Shown: positions 23,280 to 31,057, counted from the first letter of the stretch. The stretch is DNA of 31,057 bases from Falsiroseomonas sp044341625 (GCA_044341625.1 JBIIRI010000020.1:1-31057); one strand, 5' to 3'. A program made the numbers and translations. The notes: generated from the sequence alone by a model not told the origin.

Positions 23280-25805
23280 ATGCGTGAAGGGAGTCTCGCC
23301 GTGATCCTCTGTCTTGCATCTGGCACGTCGCGCAGCCTCGGAGAGGGGGGCGCTTCATGCCTCCGTTTCGGGCTTCGCCTGACCAGCGGCGCGGCGGTCC
23401 TTCTCCTGCTGCTGACGCTGCCCGCTACGATGGTAGCCGCGCAGCAGTTGCACGGAGAGCCCGGTTCACCGAGCGCCGTCGAATTCCCGAATGCGCGCGT
23501 GTTGCCGCAGCCATCCGCGCCCTTCGCCGGCACGATCAATCCATCGGCGCGAGACAGCACGCCGGCCTGGCCGCCCACGCTCGGCGCGCCGGAGGGTGCG
23601 CCCAACGTGTTGCTCATCATCACCGATGACGTGGGCTTCGGCTCGCCCTCGACCTTTGGCGGCGTGATCCAGACGCCAGCGCTCGACCAGGTCGCGCAGG
23701 CCGGACTTCGCTACACGCAGTTCCACACCACGGCGCTCTGTTCGCCGACACGCGCCTCTCTGCTGACGGGCCGCAACCCGCATGTGGTGGGCTTCGGCGC
23801 TGTGGCCGAGCTCTCCACCGGTTATCCGGGCTACAACGCGATCATCCCGCCCGAGACCGCGACCATCGCGGAGACGCTGCGGCAGAACGGCTATGCGACA
23901 TCGTGGTTCGGCAAGAACCACAACACGCCGCCCTGGGAAACGAGCCCCGCCGGCCCCTTCACCCGCTGGCCGACCGGCCTCGGCTTCGACTTCTTCTATG
24001 GGTTCATGGGCGGTGAGACGAGCCAGTGGGCGCCAGGCAACCTGTTCCGCAACACCACGCGCATCCTGCCCTTCGAAGGCCGACCCGGCTGGAACCTGAC
24101 CACGGCGATGGCGGAGGAAGCGATTGCCCATATCCGGCTTCTGACCGAGGTGACGCCCAACCGCCCTTGGTTCATCCACTACGCGCCGGGCGGCGCCCAC
24201 GCTCCGCATCATCCGACACCCGAATGGATCGCGCGTTTCCGCGGTCAGTTCGACGAGGGGTGGGAGGTGATCCGCGCACGGATCTTCGCGAACCAGCAGC
24301 GCCTCGGCGTTCTGCCGCCGAACGCCACGCTGCCGCCATGGCCGGATACGCTGCCCCGCTGGTCGAGCCTTTCGGCCGATGAGCGCCGCCTTTTCGCACG
24401 CCAGGCCGAGGTCTTCGCCGCCTATCTCGCCTATACCGACTACGAGATCGGCCGCGTCATCGCGGCGGTGCGGGATGCCGGGCAGCTCGACAACACGCTG
24501 ATCATCTACATCAGCGGCGACAATGGCGGCAGCGCGGAAGGGCAGCTGGCCGGCACGCCGAATGAGGTCGCCTTCTTCAACGGGGTGCAGATCCCGTCGG
24601 AAAGGCAGCTTCCGGTTATCGATGCCTGGGGCAGCGAGAGCACCTATCCGAACCTCGCTGTCGGTTGGAGCTGGGCCTTCGGCACGCCCTATCGCTGGAC
24701 CAAGCAGGTCGCGTCGCATTTCGGCGGCACGCGCAACGGGATGGCGATTTCCTGGCCGCGGCGCATCACGGATCGCGGCGGTATCCGCCACCAGTTCCAC
24801 CACGTGATCGACATCGCGCCGACCATCCTGGACGCGATCGGTGTGCCCGAACCGCGCTCGGTCAACGGCATCGCGCAGCGGCCGATGGATGGTATCAGCA
24901 TGCTCTACACATTCGATGCCGCCCATGCCTCGGCGCCGTCACGCCGCCGCGCCCAGCATTTCGAGATGCTGGCCCATCGCGGCATCTACCATGACGGCTG
25001 GTACGCCAACACGACGCCGCCCACGCTGCCCTGGGACAGCGCCGGGCATGCGCCCGAGGATGTGGTGAACGGCTATGCCTGGGAGCTCTACAACCTCGAC
25101 GAGGACCCGACGCAGTCGCGGGACCTCGCGGCGCAGCAGCCGGAGCGCCTGCGCGACCTGCAGCAGATTTTCATGGTGGAGGCCGCGCGCCATCAGGTCC
25201 TGCCGCTGGACAATGCGGGCCTGCCGCGCCTGATCGCGCAACGGCCGGGTCCGGCCGCCGGCCGGCAGGAATTCGTCTATCGCGGCCCGGGCGGCGGTCT
25301 GCCGGCGAGTGCCGCACCCTCCCTGCTGAACCGCGCCTATCGCATCGTGGCGGAGATCGAGGTGCCGGCCGGCGGTGCGAATGGCGTGCTGGCCACGCAG
25401 GGCGGGCGCTTCGCGGGCTGGGGCTTCTATCTGCGGGACGGACGCCCGGTCTTCACCTGGAACATCCTCGATCTGGAGCGGGTGAAGTGGGAAGCGCCGG
25501 ATGCGCTGCCGCCTGGACGCCACGCGATCGCTTTCGAGTTCGCGCCCGCAGCCTCCGGGCCGCCCGTGGGGCGCGGCGGTGCAGGCACCCTTCTGGTGAA
25601 CGGGCGTGCCGTGGCCCAGCGCGCCATGGCGCGGACGATCCCCTTCGCCGTGCAGAGCGACGAGAGCTTCGACATCGGCGCCGATACGGGCTCGTCGGTC
25701 GATGAGGCGGACTACCAGACGCCCTTCGCCTTCACCGGGCGCCTCGAGCGGCTCGTGGTGACGCTTGGCGACTCGACCTTGCCGAGGCCTGCGGCGGGTC
25801 GCTGA
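23280..25805 (+). CDS. Exported arylsulfatase (type I, formylglycine-dependent), copy 2
   Basis: An 841-residue sulfatase, a close paralogue of the copy at 17227 along its entire length. Residues 1-55 carry the export signal (LRLTSGAAVLLLLLTLPATM, then VAAQQ). The long N-terminus suggests that the true start could be a later GTG/TTG, as no strong ribosome-binding site precedes ATG 23280. The active site is intact: DD in LLIITDDVGFG, formylglycine cysteine C154 in CSPTRASLLTGRN, GKNHN, GGAHAPHH and YISGDNGGS. The C-terminal beta-sandwich is conserved too. It is divergent from the barrel/cytochrome operon and followed by a broken outer-membrane protein gene, as copy 1 is. Sequence differences lie mainly in loops near the active site, so the copies may differ in substrate. 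Confidence 0.93.
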   Translation: MREGSLAVILCLASGTSRSLGEGGASCLRFGLRLTSGAAVLLLLLTLPATMVAAQQLHGEPGSPSAVEFPNARVLPQPSAPFAGTINPSARDSTPAWPPTLGAPEGAPNVLLIITDDVGFGSPSTFGGVIQTPALDQVAQAGLRYTQFHTTALCSPTRASLLTGRNPHVVGFGAVAELSTGYPGYNAIIPPETATIAETLRQNGYATSWFGKNHNTPPWETSPAGPFTRWPTGLGFDFFYGFMGGETSQWAPGNLFRNTTRILPFEGRPGWNLTTAMAEEAIAHIRLLTEVTPNRPWFIHYAPGGAHAPHHPTPEWIARFRGQFDEGWEVIRARIFANQQRLGVLPPNATLPPWPDTLPRWSSLSADERRLFARQAEVFAAYLAYTDYEIGRVIAAVRDAGQLDNTLIIYISGDNGGSAEGQLAGTPNEVAFFNGVQIPSERQLPVIDAWGSESTYPNLAVGWSWAFGTPYRWTKQVASHFGGTRNGMAISWPRRITDRGGIRHQFHHVIDIAPTILDAIGVPEPRSVNGIAQRPMDGISMLYTFDAAHASAPSRRRAQHFEMLAHRGIYHDGWYANTTPPTLPWDSAGHAPEDVVNGYAWELYNLDEDPTQSRDLAAQQPERLRDLQQIFMVEAARHQVLPLDNAGLPRLIAQRPGPAAGRQEFVYRGPGGGLPASAAPSLLNRAYRIVAEIEVPAGGANGVLATQGGRFAGWGFYLRDGRPVFTWNILDLERVKWEAPDALPPGRHAIAFEFAPAASGPPVGRGGAGTLLVNGRAVAQRAMARTIPFAVQSDESFDIGADTGSSVDEADYQTPFAFTGRLERLVVTLGDSTLPRPAAGR

Positions 25806-25925
25806 GGGGACTGGACAGACCAACCGCCATCACGCCGCGCTGCCGGTCATGCCCGATCCCGGACGAGGCCCACGGCCATAGCACCGCGCGCGGCGCGCAG
25901 CGCACCGGAAGGCCGGTCCTGCGCG

Positions 25926-26801
25926 GTGGGGCTGGGCGGGTGCTGCGCTGTCGGCGGCGCTCTCGCGGCGATGCTTGCCGTAGCGTCACCCGCGACCGCG
26001 CAGGACCTGCCCGCGGTTACCCAGCCGGTGAGCCGCGAGAGCGCCGCGGATCGCCTCGCGCAGCTCCGCGCCTCGATCCAGTCGTGGCGCGGCTGCGTCC
26101 TGGGGCTGATGGGCTACTCCATGATCCCGGACGGGTCCGCGAACGCGCTTCAGGTCGACCGGAGCACGTCAGGCGGCAGCGACGATGAGGGTGACCCCAC
26201 GCTGACGGTCACCCAGTTCGGCTTCGGCTTCACCTGGGGCGAATCCTTCCCGCTCTTTACCGAGGTCTATCTCGGCTATGCGCGCTGCGATCCGCGCGCC
26301 GTGTTCACGCGCGAGGACGCGCGCGTGGGTCCGGTGCGCTGGAACAACTTCACCGGCACGCTGGGCGTCGGCTAAGATATCAGACCCGACGAGAACCTCT
26401 GGCTGCGTCCGATCGTGAACGTCGCGGCCGGGTATGCGGCGTCCGACGTCGGCCTCTTTTCCAGCTTCGTCGAGCCCAGGCGCGACGTCGACCTCTCGGT
26501 TCTCAGGGATGGCCACGTCAATGCCTGGGGCATTGGCGGCGCGTTGACGCTCGCCTATTGTGACTATCGTCCGAAGCGGGATATCGACCTCGAGCTGCGC
26601 TACACGCAGATCCATCTGGAGACCTTTGGCGACACGCTGCCGGCGGCCCGTGGGCAATCGACGGCGCAGGCGCTCGGTCTCTGGGGCCGCTATCGTTGGC
26701 CGACCGGGCGCGAGCTGTTCGGCCGGCCGGTTCGGTGGGTTCTGGATGGCAATGCCACGAGCTACCTGGGCGACCAGCAGGATGCGATCGGCTTTTCCTA
26801 G
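25926..26801 (+). pseudogene. Broken outer-membrane barrel protein gene (in-frame stop, 3' end lost)
   Basis: One reading frame runs from GTG 25926 (signal GGCCAVGGALAAMLAVASPA) to 26801, interrupted only by TAA at 26373-26375. Sequence on both sides of the stop is coding-like and continuous: FTGTLGVG, stop, DIRPDENLWLRPIVNVAAGY. A TAC or TAT tyrosine codon in GVGYDI would restore it, so this is a simple nonsense mutation. The strands (GFGFTWGESFPLFTEVYLGYA, LTLAYCDYRPKRDIDLELRY) suggest an autotransporter- or porin-like barrel. After SYLGDQQDAIGFS the frame ends at TAG 26799-26801 where a palindrome and IS debris begin; the C-terminal strands are missing. It is therefore broken twice. Confidence 0.75.
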
Positions 26802-26846
26802 TGACGTGCTCCCCTGAAATGGCGCCATTTCAGGGGAGCACGTCAC
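26801..26846. repeat. 46-bp perfect palindrome at an IS3 end
   Basis: Two 23-base arms with no spacer: the left arm begins GTGACGTGCTCCCCTG and the right arm is its exact reverse complement, ending CAGGGGAGCACGTCAC, centred on GGCGCC. The outer sequence TGACGTGCTCCCC has the form of an IS3-family terminal repeat, and a transposase tail follows directly. It looks like two copies of the same IS end joined inner edge to inner edge. It could form a cruciform or act as a bidirectional terminator. Confidence 0.85.
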
Positions 26847-27118
26847 CGGCACTACATCGCGCGGGGCAAGCCGCAGCAGAACGGGTTCGTGCAGAGCTTC
26901 AGCGGCCGGTTCCGCGACGAATGCCTGAAGGAGCACCTGTTCGGCAGCCTGCCCGCGGCGCGCCGCATCATCGAAGCATGGAGGAGCCACTACAACACGA
27001 CCCGCCCACACACGAGCCTGAACGGGCTCATCCCAGCAGCCTTTGCAAACCGCCCCGCATCGGGGCACATGAAGAACAGACTCTGCTCATGAGCGAGGGC
27101 AAGTAGGGAGTAAGATCA
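26847..27118 (+). mobile_element. IS3-family element remnant (orfB tail and degenerate right end)
   Basis: From about 26850 the frame reads HYIARGKPQQNGFVQSFSGR, then FRDECLKEHLFGSL and SHYNTTRPHTSLNGL, ending at TGA 27090-27092. This is the C-terminal third of an IS3-family OrfB including the catalytic-Glu region, though E is replaced by Q in FVQSF (normally F-V/I-E-S-F/L). The 5' two thirds of the element are missing and replaced by the palindrome. AAGTAGGGAGTAAGATCA at 27101-27118 is a degenerate form of the IS right end (compare AAGCGGGGAGCACGTCA at 5137-5153). No target duplication is visible. The remnant cannot transpose. Confidence 0.75.
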
Positions 27119-27153
27119 GCGGCCGTCGGCCCGCGTCTATGTTGGGTTGCAGG

Positions 27154-29142
27154 TTAGTCCGATGGGGGCGACACCGTAGTCAGCCGTGCCTCGAGATCCA
27201 TCAGCGAGTATGTCCTGATGCCAATGCGAAAGTCGTTGATCCCGTAGCCGATCGTCAACGTGCCGGACGCCTCGTCGACGAGTGCAGCGGAAGGATAGAG
27301 ACATTCGGTAATCGAGGGATTGAGCTTGGTCTGAGGCATCTGCCCGCACTCCGAGATCGAGAGTTGAAATAGCGGCTTCTCAGCGAACGCCAATGGCCGA
27401 AAAGGCGGGTGTGGCTCGAACGTCACCATAGTGCCTCGATAGATCCGCCGCCCGGCAAGGGAGACGTTTGACTGAGCGATGAATAGGCCGCGATCAGCGA
27501 GCAGTAATGGGGGAGCGCCGCCATGCAACTCGCCGAAGTGCGTCTCGTAGGCCGAGGCGTCCCACTCGTGATAGGAAAACGGGTCAGCTATCGCCTCTCC
27601 GTCTTCAAATCGGATCTTGAGTACGACGAACGGGGCAATCGAGTAGATGGCGTAGACCTCGCCGCCATATCCAAAAAAGCCCCAGTTCTTCTCAAACTCG
27701 CGGCGACCATTGGACTTGATAACGCGATAGGCATCAGAGATTGGCGCGCCGTCAGCATCGATTCGCACCATATAAATGTTGTTCGGTGCCTCAGAGTGGC
27801 CGGTGTTGAAGCTCAAGAAAAATCGATCTTCCATCTGGAAGATCCTAGGGTCCGCGTACCACTCGACCGTACAGCCTCTCTCACGCATCTCGTCGGACCA
27901 AATCGCGACGCTCGAGGCGTTGAGCTCTTCATCTAGTATTGCGCGGCGCAGGGTACGGCGACCAAGCTGATCGACGTGCCGGTAGATGCAGAGCAGCCCC
28001 GTGTCGGTCGTCCGGCATATAGCCGGATTGAAGGCGTAGCCGCCATCGTCTACGGGCAGTGGTAGGCCTCGCCTCGTTATGACAGGCGCTCTGGTCTTGA
28101 CCGCTTGGCACTTGCGTAGAATCTCAGCGAGCTGTGCGACCTCGTGCCGCTCATCGTAGTCCAGCGCAATGTCTGGCTCGCGATACGGTGCCCCTGCCTC
28201 GATGCGAGCGATCAGCGCGTCGAGCTCATCAGCCAGCCGGTCTGCGATTCCGTCTGGGTAGGTCGTTGTCTTGGTCGAGAAGTCATATCTGATGCCACTC
28301 TGCAGAACCGTACCTACCCCATGCGCCGCAATTAGCTCGCAGGTGGAGGCGCATTCCGTGAAGACAACGGGGTAGCACCCCGCCGCCATGGCCTCCGGCA
28401 GAATGCGCGAGCCGCTGGCCTCAGTCATCGAGGTCTGCCAGAAGATCCGGGTGCGGCCGAGGCGCTCGGCCAGCACTTGCGGCGATAGCCCTTGGAAGTT
28501 TTCGACGCGGCGTCCGCGCTGCCGCAGCTTGTCGTATATGCTCTCCACGAGTTCGAGATTCCGCGCAGGGTGACTGTTGGCGGCAGAGGCAAGCTGTATG
28601 TCGCGCTCGCCCCAGCAACGCGCAGCCTTCCGCATGGTCGCGAGGTTAACGCCGAACGGAAGATTGTAGATCGGGCCTGTGAAGCCGAGGTCTCGGACAT
28701 GCTGCACCTGGCTGGCGGTCGGTGCGATAGCGACGTCGCAGGCACGCACGAACTCAGCGAAACCAGTGTGCGCAGCGAGATAGTTGACTTGGTGATGAAT
28801 GCGGACGACATGGACGGCGTGGGGCAGCGCATCGCGCAGGTACTGAAGGGCGGGTGCGCCTTCACGGTAATAGCAAACGTTGTAGAGAATTAGGCTTGGG
28901 CGGTCGCTAACGATATCCGCCACCCAGCGCTCGATCCCGCCGGTGCGGAATCGATAATGGACGCCTCTAACGGGTACCTCGAGGTCATTGTCGTAGTGAG
29001 GCTCCCTCAGGTAGGCGACAGGCTTGGTGCCGGCCAGCCGCTCGAAGGCACGAAGCCAAGTGTAGGATACGCGGGCGTCGAGCCAGCGAGGCGCCGTATC
29101 AGCGTGATCGTGGATGCCGACCCAGGTAGCGTCGAAATGCAT
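27154..29142 (-). CDS. Glycosyltransferase fused to a GH130-like beta-propeller domain
   Basis: A 662-residue protein with no signal peptide, so cytoplasmic. ATG 29142 is the only good start after an in-frame TAG upstream. Residues about 1-345 look like a GT-B (GT4-type) glycosyltransferase: VAIAPTASQVQHVRDLGF, LPFGVNLATM, and the nucleotide-sugar site TEASGSRILPEAMAAGCYPV, whose acidic pair (E241, E250) is one residue wider than the usual E-x7-E. Residues about 360-650 resemble the five-bladed propeller of GH130 phosphorylases/hydrolases: YADPRIF (D431), EKNWGFFG (E484-K485-N486), LHGGAPPLLLADRGLF and YPSAALVDEASGTLTIGYG. The fusion is unusual; glycan synthesis or remodelling is inferred. 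Base composition is less GC-rich than its neighbours and IS debris flanks it, suggesting transfer. Confidence 0.72.
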   Translation of the reverse strand: MHFDATWVGIHDHADTAPRWLDARVSYTWLRAFERLAGTKPVAYLREPHYDNDLEVPVRGVHYRFRTGGIERWVADIVSDRPSLILYNVCYYREGAPALQYLRDALPHAVHVVRIHHQVNYLAAHTGFAEFVRACDVAIAPTASQVQHVRDLGFTGPIYNLPFGVNLATMRKAARCWGERDIQLASAANSHPARNLELVESIYDKLRQRGRRVENFQGLSPQVLAERLGRTRIFWQTSMTEASGSRILPEAMAAGCYPVVFTECASTCELIAAHGVGTVLQSGIRYDFSTKTTTYPDGIADRLADELDALIARIEAGAPYREPDIALDYDERHEVAQLAEILRKCQAVKTRAPVITRRGLPLPVDDGGYAFNPAICRTTDTGLLCIYRHVDQLGRRTLRRAILDEELNASSVAIWSDEMRERGCTVEWYADPRIFQMEDRFFLSFNTGHSEAPNNIYMVRIDADGAPISDAYRVIKSNGRREFEKNWGFFGYGGEVYAIYSIAPFVVLKIRFEDGEAIADPFSYHEWDASAYETHFGELHGGAPPLLLADRGLFIAQSNVSLAGRRIYRGTMVTFEPHPPFRPLAFAEKPLFQLSISECGQMPQTKLNPSITECLYPSAALVDEASGTLTIGYGINDFRIGIRTYSLMDLEARLTTVSPPSD

Positions 29143-29480
29143 GCTCAGAGCCCCATCAAGCTGGGAAGTGGCAGCGAGCTTACGCTAACAGACCACCTCC
29201 TTGACGCACTAGGCGGCCCTGACCACGGCACTAGCCGCTAGCACACTGATCCGCTTCGCGCAAAACATCTCGGTCTTGCTACCGCACCTCGCATACGAGC
29301 GTACTGGACACCCTGACCCTGATAAGGTGCGCAGATCATTGCTAACTCGGCACGTCGCGACAGGGCGGAGCTCGATGAAAAAGAGCAAACGCTATCCGGA
29401 CCAGCCCCTGTCTGCTGGTCTGGCTGTTTGATCCCAGGGTTTGATGGTGCAATCTTTCCCGCTGACGGTGGGCGCGTCAG
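29143..29480. other. Gene-free stretch upstream of the glycosyltransferase gene
   Basis: It probably contains the promoter of the glycosyltransferase gene. A minus-strand AAGGAGGTGG at about 29186-29195 looks like a ribosome-binding site but is followed by a TAG in the glycosyltransferase frame and no start codon. No gene or IS end is recognisable; the base composition is lower in GC, like the neighbouring gene. Confidence 0.3.
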
Positions 29481-29813
29481 CTAGGGCCGGGCGTTGTCGC
29501 GCGTCATCACCGCGCCCCACAGCTTGTCGTGCACGACCCCCTCAAGGTCCTCTGGTACCGACACCCCACCGGTGCGCTCGGGCGTCTCGGGCGGCCGGAA
29601 CTCCAGCTTTCCGCCTTTCAGCGCTGCCACCGCGTAGGTGACCCTGAGGTCGCAGATCGCGAGTTCGATGAGCGCGACTGGGTTCCGGCGCTTCTCTGAT
29701 CCGGGAATCACCCGCACGTCTACGACGCGGACGGGCGGTGGATCAGGGACGTGGATCTCTGGTTCGTCTTGGGGGGCTGCATCTGCTGAACCTCTACGCC
29801 TTCGAGTTCTCAT
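29481..29813 (-). CDS. Hypothetical protein, possible SpoVG-like fold
   Basis: A 110-residue protein from ATG 29813 (a TTG at 29879 would add 22 residues). It begins with a basic stretch MRTRRRRGSADAAP, then VRVVDVRVIPGSEKRRNPVA, LIELAICDLRVTYAVAALKG and GKLEFRPPETPERTG. The order (DVRV strand, an invariant-looking strand ending in D-L-R-V, a K-G-G-x-L-E-F-R-P-P turn and a C-terminal helix) resembles SpoVG-type nucleic-acid-binding proteins, which occur as copies on integrated elements. This is a tentative fold guess from pattern only. It lies among IS remnants and nothing around it suggests a role. Confidence 0.4.
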   Translation of the reverse strand: MRTRRRRGSADAAPQDEPEIHVPDPPPVRVVDVRVIPGSEKRRNPVALIELAICDLRVTYAVAALKGGKLEFRPPETPERTGGVSVPEDLEGVVHDKLWGAVMTRDNARP

Positions 29814-30198
29814 TGCCCCAAGGAAGCCCGCACGCGCGTTTTGGTATTCTGCGGTTGGGGGTAGCCCGCAGCGCCTCAATCGCTTTCTGAGGCCATCTCA
29901 GAGTCACTGGCGGGCCCCCTGATCGGTAGGTTTCAGGGAAAGCTCGATCGCAGACTCGCGGGTGGGCGGGCGGCGGCATCGTCGCTGTCCTCGCCGCTGA
30001 CGTGTTCGCTGAGACGCCGGATGCAGGTTCCCCACGGCCGCCGCCACCTGGGGACGGGGCGATATACCCTCTTCGCCGTTTGGGCGCGCTCCCTGAAGGC
30101 GCCCAGACCCCTAGGTCGCGTGGATGATCCGGTCGAAGGGGGAGTCTCAGACAGCTGGGGGCGTGATTTCAGGCTGATCTCTGGCATGAAGATCGGCG
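29814..30198. other. Mostly gene-free stretch among IS remnants
   Basis: A minus-strand frame at 29933-30187 (84 codons, MPEISLKSRPQLSETPPSTG ..., acidic end LSEHVSGEDSDDAAARP) could be a small gene but shows no domain and no clear ribosome-binding site. Otherwise nothing is recognisable. The left end of the IS5 remnant at 30199 probably lies in the last 100 bases, but I cannot define an inverted repeat. Confidence 0.25.
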
Positions 30199-30429
30199 TT
30201 GATCCGCGGGCTGCGGACGGACGAGGAGTGGTGCTTTTTCGAGCCCTTCACGGCGTCGGCCAGCCCGCTTGGCGGCAGGCCCGCCCCCGACCACAGGCGC
30301 TTGCTCGACGCCATCTTCTGGATCGCCCGCACCGGCGCGCCGTGGCGTGACCTGCCCGCCGATAGCTATCTCGGCTTCGCCGCCCTGTCATTCATCCGCC
30401 TGTGGATTAGGTCTGTCCACGCGCCCTAA
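30199..30429 (+). pseudogene. IS5-family transposase with internal deletion
   Basis: A 76-codon frame. The first 54 codons are the N-terminus of an IS5-family (IS427-type) transposase: LRTDEEWCFFEPFTASASPL, then GRPAPDHRRLLDAIFWIART and GAPWRDLPAD. The usual continuation (F-G-x-W-x-S-V-Y-x-R-F) is missing and the frame jumps straight to SYLGFAALSFIRLWIRSVHAP, which is the C-terminal end of the same family (Y-L-x-F-x-x-L-A-S-I-R-L-W-L-R). So the DDE catalytic middle, roughly 170 codons, has been deleted in frame, leaving a miniature non-autonomous derivative. Confidence 0.75.
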
Positions 30430-30510
30430 GCCGCCGGCAGTCTCAAACGGTCTCTTGCGGGCCATCGCTGTCGCCTCCTGCTGCCCGCGAAAGCTTCCTA
30501 GGCTCAGGAC

Positions 30511-31057
30511 TCATTGACCGAGCCAGAAGATGGGGGTAGCGGCGAGGGTGATGGCGCTGAAGAAGGTGTGTGCGCAGCGGTCGTAGCGCATGGCGATGCG
30601 GCGCTAGTCCTTGAGCCTGCCGAACATGATTTCGATGCGGTGTCGCTGAAGATACAGCACGGCGTCGTGCGGGATGGGCTGCTTCCGACTGCGGGTTGAG
30701 GGGATGCACGGGGCGATGCCGCGGGCCGACAGCTCGGCGCGAAAGCGGCTGCTTTCGTAGCCGCGGTCGCCGATGAGTTCGCGCACTGGTGGGAGCCTGT
30801 GCAGCATCAATGCAGCACCGCGGTGATCGCTGGCCTGGCCTTCTGTGAGCAGCAGCACGACGGGGCGGCCCTGGCCGTCGCAGGCGGCGTGGAGCTTGGA
30901 GTTCAGGCCACCCTTGGTTCGCCCGATACAGCGGGGAAAAGCCCCCTTTTGAGAAGGCTGGCTGCCGTGCGATGCGCCTTGAGGTGCGTGCTGTCGATCA
31001 TCAGGCGCTCGGGCGGGCCGCCCTCGGCGGACAGCGCGGCGAAGATGCGGTCGAACA
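30511..31057 (-). pseudogene. IS5-family transposase, interrupted; continues beyond the window
   Basis: The minus strand encodes FDRIFAALSAEGG, then the DDE motif LMIDSTHLKAHRTAASLLKR. There the frame drifts at the A4G5 run (plus-strand 30937-30945) and in the other frame continues RCIGRTKGGLNSKLHAACDG, LLLTEGQASDHRGAALM, IGDRGYESSRFR, HRIEIMFGRLKD. A TAG at 30604-30606 replaces the Trp of the usual LKDWRRIA block, then RRIAMRYDRCAHTFFSAITL continues to TGA at 30511. Some IS5-group elements use frameshifting, so the first break may be programmed, but the amber codon is a true lesion. The adjacent TAGGCTCAGGACTCA at 30499-30513 is probably the IS end. Confidence 0.75.

Noticed and set aside
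29376..29432. Short plus-strand frame MKKSKRYPDQPLSAGLAV resembling the start of an IS3 OrfA
   Set aside because: Only the first five residues match, it stops after 18 codons, and no IS end is adjacent.
1..31057. CRISPR arrays, rRNA and tRNA genes
   Set aside because: No regularly spaced direct repeats and no conserved rRNA or tRNA sequence blocks were seen on either strand.

Overview
The window is GC-rich DNA from a bacterium, most likely an alphaproteobacterium of the Acetobacteraceae/Roseomonas type. That assignment is inferred from base composition, the many Tat-exported or solitary solute-binding proteins, the molybdenum hydroxylase pair and the insertion-sequence repertoire; no rRNA, tRNA or marker gene confirms it. 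Most genes are catabolic or accessory, and the right-hand third is full of mobile-element debris.

Layout. 1-3665 (+): the end of a creatininase-family amidohydrolase, then a peptide/nickel-type ABC importer (binding protein and two permeases) with no ATPase genes after it. 3866-5101: a complete IS3-family element with a -1 frameshift signal but no target duplication, so the two flanks may not originally have been neighbours. 5209-8909 (-): a tightly overlapping operon of a TctC-type binding protein, a zinc alcohol dehydrogenase, an AtuA-family protein and its small partner, divergent from a LysR regulator (9031-9945) across a symmetric operator-like sequence. 10029-10917 (-): an unidentified small gene and a recognisable NHLP-type (nitrile-hydratase-leader) RiPP precursor with no modification enzymes nearby. 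11685-14402 (+): a two-subunit molybdenum hydroxylase (2Fe-2S subunit plus Tat-exported molybdopterin subunit).

14718-26800 looks like one functional neighbourhood: a DUF2092-type exported protein and a tiny exported protein (-), an AraC regulator (+), and two closely similar exported arylsulfatases at 17227-19653 and 23280-25805 (+). Between the sulfatases lies a divergent pair, an outer-membrane barrel protein followed by an eight-haem cytochrome c with HEAT/TPR-like repeats (-). Each sulfatase is directly followed by a broken outer-membrane protein gene: one has a single-base frameshift and a lost 3' end, the other an in-frame stop and a 3' end cut off by IS debris. My inference is periplasmic desulfation of an organic sulfate linked to outer-membrane passage and electron transfer; the substrate is unknown.

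26801-31057 is a scar zone of decayed insertion sequences: a 46-bp perfect palindrome joined to an IS3 transposase tail, an IS5 transposase with its middle deleted, and another IS5 transposase with a stop codon and a frameshift. Inside it is a lower-GC gene of 662 codons that appears to fuse a GT-B glycosyltransferase to a GH130-like beta-propeller. No CRISPR array, rRNA or tRNA was seen.
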